Positions 63,874-64,000 of a stretch of 64,000 nucleotides of DNA are shown here, piece after piece (the stretch's first letter is position 1; every line of letters begins with the position of its first letter). Below the pieces are notes generated by a model. The model was not told the DNA's origin and made no database searches. It was given only the letters and a program-made list of their open reading frames with translations. Source of the DNA: Actinomyces marmotae. GTDB lineage: Bacteria; Actinomycetota; Actinomycetes; Actinomycetales; Actinomycetaceae. Position numbers and translations under genes: made by a program. The DNA lies in contig NZ_CP053642.1 of NCBI RefSeq assembly GCF_013177295.1, forward strand, positions 806,001-870,000, in the 5' to 3' direction.

Positions 63874-63992
63874 CAGCCGCCCGCTCCTACCCCGCCCGCG
63901 CCTACAGTCGCCCGCTCCTACCCCGCCCGCTCCTTCAGTCGCCCGCTCCTACCCCGCCCGCGCCTTCAGTTGCCCGCGCCTACAGCCAGCCG
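63874..63992. repeat. 31-bp tandem repeat at window end
   Basis: Three full 31-bp units start at 63874, 63905 and 63936, each beginning CAGYCGCCCGCTCCTACCCC, then a partial fourth from 63967. Each unit is itself roughly two 15-16-bp halves (CGCCCGCTCCTAC). It may continue beyond the window. Confidence 0.9.
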
Positions 63993-64000
63993 TTGCGCTC

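Overview
The window is uniformly high-GC DNA from an actinobacterium. It has a WhiB protein beside a PdtaS-type sensor kinase, SMC-FtsY-Ffh clustering, a LigA with a large internal insertion, and many genes whose -10 box lies 6-7 nt before the start codon (leaderless transcription). I infer an Actinomyces-like member of the Actinomycetaceae; no rRNA gene is present to confirm this.

Positions 1 to about 25,606 are the right-hand part of an integrative and conjugative element (ICE). Its left end lies outside the window. Rightward genes encode a type IV secretion system: a P-loop-like protein (DUF6668-like), a small two-helix membrane protein, a VirB8-like anchored protein, a VirB6/TrbL-like channel protein with a repeat-rich tail, an SCO6880-like protein, a VirB4-like ATPase and a VirD4/TraG coupling protein. 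A leftward mobC-relaxase pair follows, with a candidate oriT just upstream. Next come a MinD-like ATPase, small membrane proteins, an XRE regulator, a lytic transglycosylase and a protein with a glutaredoxin-like tail. A leftward maintenance operon (DUF2786, hypothetical, SSB, ParA, ribbon-helix-helix protein) and a tyrosine recombinase complete the element. The right junction is a 3' fragment of tRNA-fMet followed by its terminator.

From about 25.6 to 61.98 kb is host chromosome: fumarase; an osmoprotectant ABC transporter; an inositol/sugar-acid locus (LacI regulator, dehydrogenase, Hyi-like isomerase, MFS transporter); an MFS exporter; folA facing thyA; an EcsC-like protein, an OsmC protein and a DUF2505 protein; pdtaS and whiB; an FHA-FtsK/EccC-like ATPase divergent from ligA; a damaged ABC-2 exporter; an esterase; smc and ftsY; two pseudogenes; a MerR/TipA regulator; and ffh. 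The last 2 kb is non-coding and made of degenerate tandem repeats.

The most striking signals are structural. (1) A 506-bp apparently perfect inverted repeat links the relaxase gene and an ICE protein gene, so inversion would swap their C-terminal tails in frame. (2) GCCAGCGTT-type inverted sites occur at three places around and inside the partition operon. (3) GACCGGTCTCG iterons with an exact 22-bp period occur at three chromosomal loci, one inside the smc hinge. (4) Two head-to-head 19-bp arrays lie downstream of ftsY. (5) An approximately 1.3-kb array of 20-bp repeats containing DnaA-box-like units lies downstream of ffh.
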